A DNA stretch of 64,000 nucleotides from Novosphingobium barchaimii LL02. GTDB taxonomy: Bacteria; Pseudomonadota; Alphaproteobacteria; Sphingomonadales; Sphingomonadaceae. The stretch is taken from NCBI RefSeq assembly GCF_001046635.1, contig NZ_KQ130456.1, positions 282,013 through 346,012 of the forward strand, given 5' to 3'. Below are positions 62,159 to 64,000 of this stretch, piece after piece. Numbering within the stretch: position 1 is the stretch's first letter; every line of letters starts with the position of its first letter. Below the pieces are notes generated by a model. It saw only the letters and a list, made by a program, of their open reading frames with translations. It made no database searches and was not told the DNA's origin. A program made the translations under genes and the position numbers.

Positions 62159-63682
62159 TCAGTTCGCCAGCAGATGTTCTTCCGCGATCTTCGCCTTCCA
62201 CTGCTGCGGGGCGAGGGTGTGGACGTTGGCCCCTTCGCTGTCGACCGCGACCGTCACCGGCATGTCCTGCACGGTAAACTCGTAGATCGCCTCCATCCCA
62301 AGGTCCGCGAAGCCCACGACCCTCGATTCCTTGATCGCGCGGGCAACGAGGTATGCCGCGCCCCCGACGGCCATCAGATAGGCCGACTTGTGATTGGCGA
62401 TCGACTGCGTGGCGGCCGGTCCGCGCTCCGACTTGCCGACACTGGCGAGCAAGCCAAGGTCGAGCATCGTATCGGAGAACTTGTCCATGCGCGTCGCGGT
62501 GGTCGGACCTGCGGGGCCGACGACCTCGTCGCCAACCGGGTCGACCGGGCCGACGTAGTAGATCACCCGTCCCTTGAAATCGACGGGCAGTTCCTCGCCC
62601 TTCGCCAGCATGTCGGCAATGCGCTTGTGCGCGGCATCGCGGCCAGTCAGCATCTTGCCGTTGAGGAGGAGGCGGTCGCCCTGCTTCCAGCTCTGCACTT
62701 CTTCCGGGGTCAGCGTGTCGAGGTTGACCTTCTTCGCTTCCTTGCTGGGCGCCCAGTGGACCTTGGGCCATTCGTCGAGGTTGGGGGTTTCCAGGAAGCT
62801 CGGCCCCGAACCGTCAAGGGTGAAGTGCGCGTGCCGGGTCGCGGCGCAGTTGGGGATCATCGCGACGGGCTTGCCGGCAGCGTGGCACGGCCAGTCAAGG
62901 ATCTTGACGTCGAGGATAGTGGCAAGGCCACCCAGGCCCTGCGCGCCGATGCCCAGTGCGTTGACCTTGTCGAAGATTTCGATGCGCAGCGCTTCGATAT
63001 CGTTCTGGGGGCCGCGCAGCTTGAGCTGGGCCATGTCGATCGGCTCCATCAGGCTCTGCTTGGCCAGCTTGACGCAGTGTTCGGCGGTGCCGCCGATGCC
63101 GATGCCCAGCATGCCCGGCGGACACCAGCCGGCCCCCATCTGCGGCAGCATCTCTACCACCCAGTCAACAATGGAATCGCTGGGATTCATCATCTTGAAC
63201 TTGGACTTGTTCTCGGACCCGCCGCCCTTGGCCGCGACGTCTACCGAAATCTTAGACCCCGGCACCATCTCCACCGAGAGCACGCAGGGCGTGTTGTCCT
63301 TGGTGTTGCGGCGGGTAAAGGCGGGGTCGGCCAGCACCGAGGCGCGCAGCTTGTTTTCCGGGTGGTTGTAGGCGCGGCGCACGCCTTCATCGACCACGTC
63401 CTGGAGCGACTTGTCGGATTCGAGGCGGCAGTTCTGGCCCCACTCGATGAAGACGTTGACGATGCCGGTGTCCTGACAGATCGGCCGGTGGCCTTCCGCG
63501 CACATGCGGCTGTTGGTCAGTATCTGCGCGATGGCATCCTTGGCGGCCGGGCCGACTTCTGCGTCGTAGGCATCGCCCAAGGCGCGAATATAATCCATCG
63601 GGTGATAATAGCTGATGTATTGCAGCGCGTCGGCGACGGAATCGATCAGGTCGTCTTCGCGGATGGTTACCATATCTGTCAT
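62159..63682 (-). CDS. fumA: fumarate hydratase class I
   Basis: A 507-residue [4Fe-4S] fumarase that interconverts fumarate and malate in the citric acid cycle. Cluster cysteines are in RPICQDTGIVNVFIEW, AGWCPPGMLGIGIGGTAEH and IPNCAATRHAHF; the C-terminal beta part has GKMLTGRDAAHKRIADM and YVGPVDPVGDEVVGPAGPTT. The ATG at 63682 fits the family; a frame continues to 63949 without family likeness. It depends on the SUF pathway for its cluster. Confidence 0.95.
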   Translation of the reverse strand: MTDMVTIREDDLIDSVADALQYISYYHPMDYIRALGDAYDAEVGPAAKDAIAQILTNSRMCAEGHRPICQDTGIVNVFIEWGQNCRLESDKSLQDVVDEGVRRAYNHPENKLRASVLADPAFTRRNTKDNTPCVLSVEMVPGSKISVDVAAKGGGSENKSKFKMMNPSDSIVDWVVEMLPQMGAGWCPPGMLGIGIGGTAEHCVKLAKQSLMEPIDMAQLKLRGPQNDIEALRIEIFDKVNALGIGAQGLGGLATILDVKILDWPCHAAGKPVAMIPNCAATRHAHFTLDGSGPSFLETPNLDEWPKVHWAPSKEAKKVNLDTLTPEEVQSWKQGDRLLLNGKMLTGRDAAHKRIADMLAKGEELPVDFKGRVIYYVGPVDPVGDEVVGPAGPTTATRMDKFSDTMLDLGLLASVGKSERGPAATQSIANHKSAYLMAVGGAAYLVARAIKESRVVGFADLGMEAIYEFTVQDMPVTVAVDSEGANVHTLAPQQWKAKIAEEHLLAN

Positions 63683-63906
63683 GGAATTTTCGCTCCCGGT
63701 TCTGGCGGATAACGTGAATTTTCCGGTGCCATAGGCCGCGAGGGGCCTATCGTCAAAGTGCTTGATCTGATCGACCGGCGTATACGCAAATGGCTTGGCC
63801 TGACCGGCGGCTTCGCCTAGAAGCGCCCTATTAGTGCCGTCTTCGCAAGGCTTCGTTGCCCCACGCGCCAGCCGGACCTGCGAACGAATTAGGGAAATGC
63901 ACCTGA

Positions 63907-64000
63907 TGACCTTGACCGAGGAACGGTCGGCACCGACCGGCGCCGCCATCTCCGTAGCGCGCCGCGCGATGATTTCCAGCCAGCTGCGTACCAGCGGCGT
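63907..64000 (+). CDS. pcm: protein-L-isoaspartate O-methyltransferase, 5' end only
   Basis: The window ends after 31 codons: MTLTEERSAPTGAAISVARR and on to AMISSQLRTSGV. The pattern ARRAMI-x-SQLRTSGV is typical of the start of alphaproteobacterial isoaspartate methyltransferases, which repair damaged aspartyl residues. AGGGA at 63891-63895 is a likely ribosome site. It is divergent from fumA. Confidence 0.75.

Noticed and set aside
61856-63712. 618-codon open frame on the plus strand
   Set aside because: It overlaps LysR and runs antisense to fumarase, with Arg/His/Gly-rich translation typical of a shadow.

Overview
The window reads as a chromosomal segment of a high-GC alphaproteobacterium of the order Sphingomonadales, probably Novosphingobium or a close relative. 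This is inferred from gene content: a SciP/DUF1153 cell-cycle regulator, a SUF-only iron-sulphur operon led by an Rrf2 regulator, a UrcA-family protein, a TonB-dependent receptor paired with a beta-propeller phytase, a fumarase class I, and small dispersed palindromes of the type common in sphingomonads. Most of the segment is core metabolism. The only clear mobile DNA is an IS66-family element at the left edge.

Layout. 1-2904: IS66 element (tnpA, tnpB, tnpC and a UPF0149 passenger gene) inserted in a fadD-type acyl-CoA synthetase gene, whose 5' part remains at 2905-3279. 3367-6182: a minus-strand unit pyrD-ggt leading into the broken fadD. 6183-6600: a structured intergenic region with a terminator, a long hairpin and a likely Rrf2 operator. 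6601-13136: the SUF operon rrf2-sufB-DUF559-sufC-sufD-sufS-sufT-GNAT-sufA, largely joined by overlapping stop/start codons. 13179-15983: a lipoprotein of the beta-lactamase fold without catalytic residues, a small membrane protein and mnmA. 16137-16785: an unknown ORF and sciP. 17082-21763: an RND efflux pair. 21776-23595: DUF445 and a GNAT. 23611-27721: a secreted TonB-C-like protein, etfBA and sucC. 27922-32607: cysQ, a TPR metallopeptidase, an OmpA lipoprotein and a CNNM/CorC-type protein. 32702-36559: ileS-lspA-DUF3035. 36665-41337: a lytic transglycosylase, and a TonB receptor-phytase operon behind tandem Pho-box-like repeats.

41550-48362: tRNA-Thr(GGT), gpmA, purEK, folA, ribF, galU and murA. 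48418-53728: small proteins, a degenerate phosphoesterase, a ribbon-helix-helix protein, a PadR-DUF1700-DUF2807 operon preceded by three operator-like palindromes, and a lipid kinase with a phosphoesterase. 53970-56591: UrcA, two identical tandem terminators, and a LytS/LytT-type two-component system. 56726-61015: MaoC and a methylcrotonyl-CoA carboxylase operon with a DUF3088 gene between the two subunits. 61137-64000: LysR, fumarase and the start of pcm.

Most notable observations: four 11-bp-spaced TGTCAT-like units upstream of the TonB receptor-phytase operon, implying PhoB control; a DUF559 nuclease-fold protein with altered active-site residues inside the SUF operon; two identical parS-like 16-mers at 11110 and 56682; pseudoenzyme forms of a beta-lactamase-fold lipoprotein and a metallophosphoesterase; the PadR operator array; and a possible small RNA upstream of suf. 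No CRISPR array, prophage, rRNA operon or plasmid origin was seen. All calls are from reading the sequence; no database search was run.
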